This document shows positions 14,355 through 14,365 of a DNA stretch of 14,365 bases, piece after piece. The notes below the pieces were generated by a model. The model ran no database searches. It saw only the letters and a list, made by a program, of their open reading frames with translations, and was not told where the DNA came from. A program made the position numbers and the translations under genes. Source of the DNA: Candidatus Margulisiibacteriota bacterium (GTDB lineage: Bacteria > Margulisbacteria > Termititenacia > Termititenacales > Termititenacaceae); the NCBI GenBank assembly GCA_031267055.1, contig JAIRZV010000132.1:1-14365 (forward strand). The letters run 5' to 3'. Position 1 is the first letter of the stretch. Each line of letters begins with the position of its first letter.

Positions 14355-14365
14355 TGCAAATGAGC

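Larger units (their letters stand above)
14012..14365. other. gene-free stretch at the right edge
   Basis: 354 nt with no convincing coding sequence on either strand. It holds the fba ribosome-binding site and possible promoter, the short palindrome at 14125-14152 and the large nested palindrome at 14248-14354. The only sizeable open frame starts with TTG at 14057, has no Shine-Dalgarno and runs into the palindrome. Confidence 0.6.

Noticed and set aside
1..14365. CRISPR array, toxin-antitoxin pair or restriction system
   Set aside because: No spaced repeat array and no matching gene families were seen. The only regulator is the XRE protein, and its partner is a tail-collar gene rather than a toxin-sized protein.

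Overview
The window is a bacterial chromosomal segment of moderate G+C from a lineage I cannot name. The M23 peptidase, the WecA/TagO-like lipid-carrier transferase and the nucleotide-sugar enzymes indicate a bacterium with peptidoglycan and a polyprenyl-linked surface glycan. The glycolytic kinase has the active-site signature of the pyrophosphate-dependent type, common in anaerobes and in many uncultured phyla. Shine-Dalgarno sites are mostly strong (AGGAGG-like), and the sigma70-type promoters before the tRNAs and the tail-fibre gene are close to consensus.

Layout. (1) 1-364, minus strand: the 5' part of pdxA (vitamin B6), running off the left edge. It is divergent from (2) a membrane-anchored M23 (LytM-type) endopeptidase on the plus strand, 428-1723. 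(3) 1744-1961: a consensus promoter driving tRNA-Tyr(GTA) and tRNA-Arg(CCG). The last 19 bp of the tRNA-Arg region (its 3' end plus 4 nt) occur again 90 bp downstream, which resembles an integration (att) scar. (4) 2119-3692: a small accessory cassette made of an XRE-type repressor and a divergent orphan phage tail-collar/fibre gene, separated by a promoter, operator-like palindromes and a leader. (5) 14011 down to 3716, all minus strand: a tightly packed run of nine genes, fba, pfp, a TM protein, a secreted TPR protein, an NDP-sugar epimerase/dehydratase, a UDP-sugar 6-dehydrogenase, a WecA/TagO-like transferase, a 4-TM ArnE/EmrE-like protein and a very short mfd. Gaps are -1 to 39 nt, except one 110-nt gap filled by a large palindrome. 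(6) 14012-14365: no convincing gene, but a second and larger palindromic element with arms related to the first.

Functionally, the long run joins PPi-linked glycolysis/gluconeogenesis (fba, pfp) to the making of UDP-uronate-type sugars and their transfer to undecaprenyl phosphate. The small 4-TM protein is a plausible membrane partner. The terminal mfd is translationally coupled to it.

The observations most worth checking are: the compact Mfd, in which a UvrB-like D2 (UvrA-binding) module leads straight into the RNAP-binding and translocase modules, with D1 and D3 absent and D7 shortened; the duplicated tRNA-Arg 3' end next to the XRE/tail-collar cassette; and the palindromic repeat family seen at 8757-8847 and 14248-14354.
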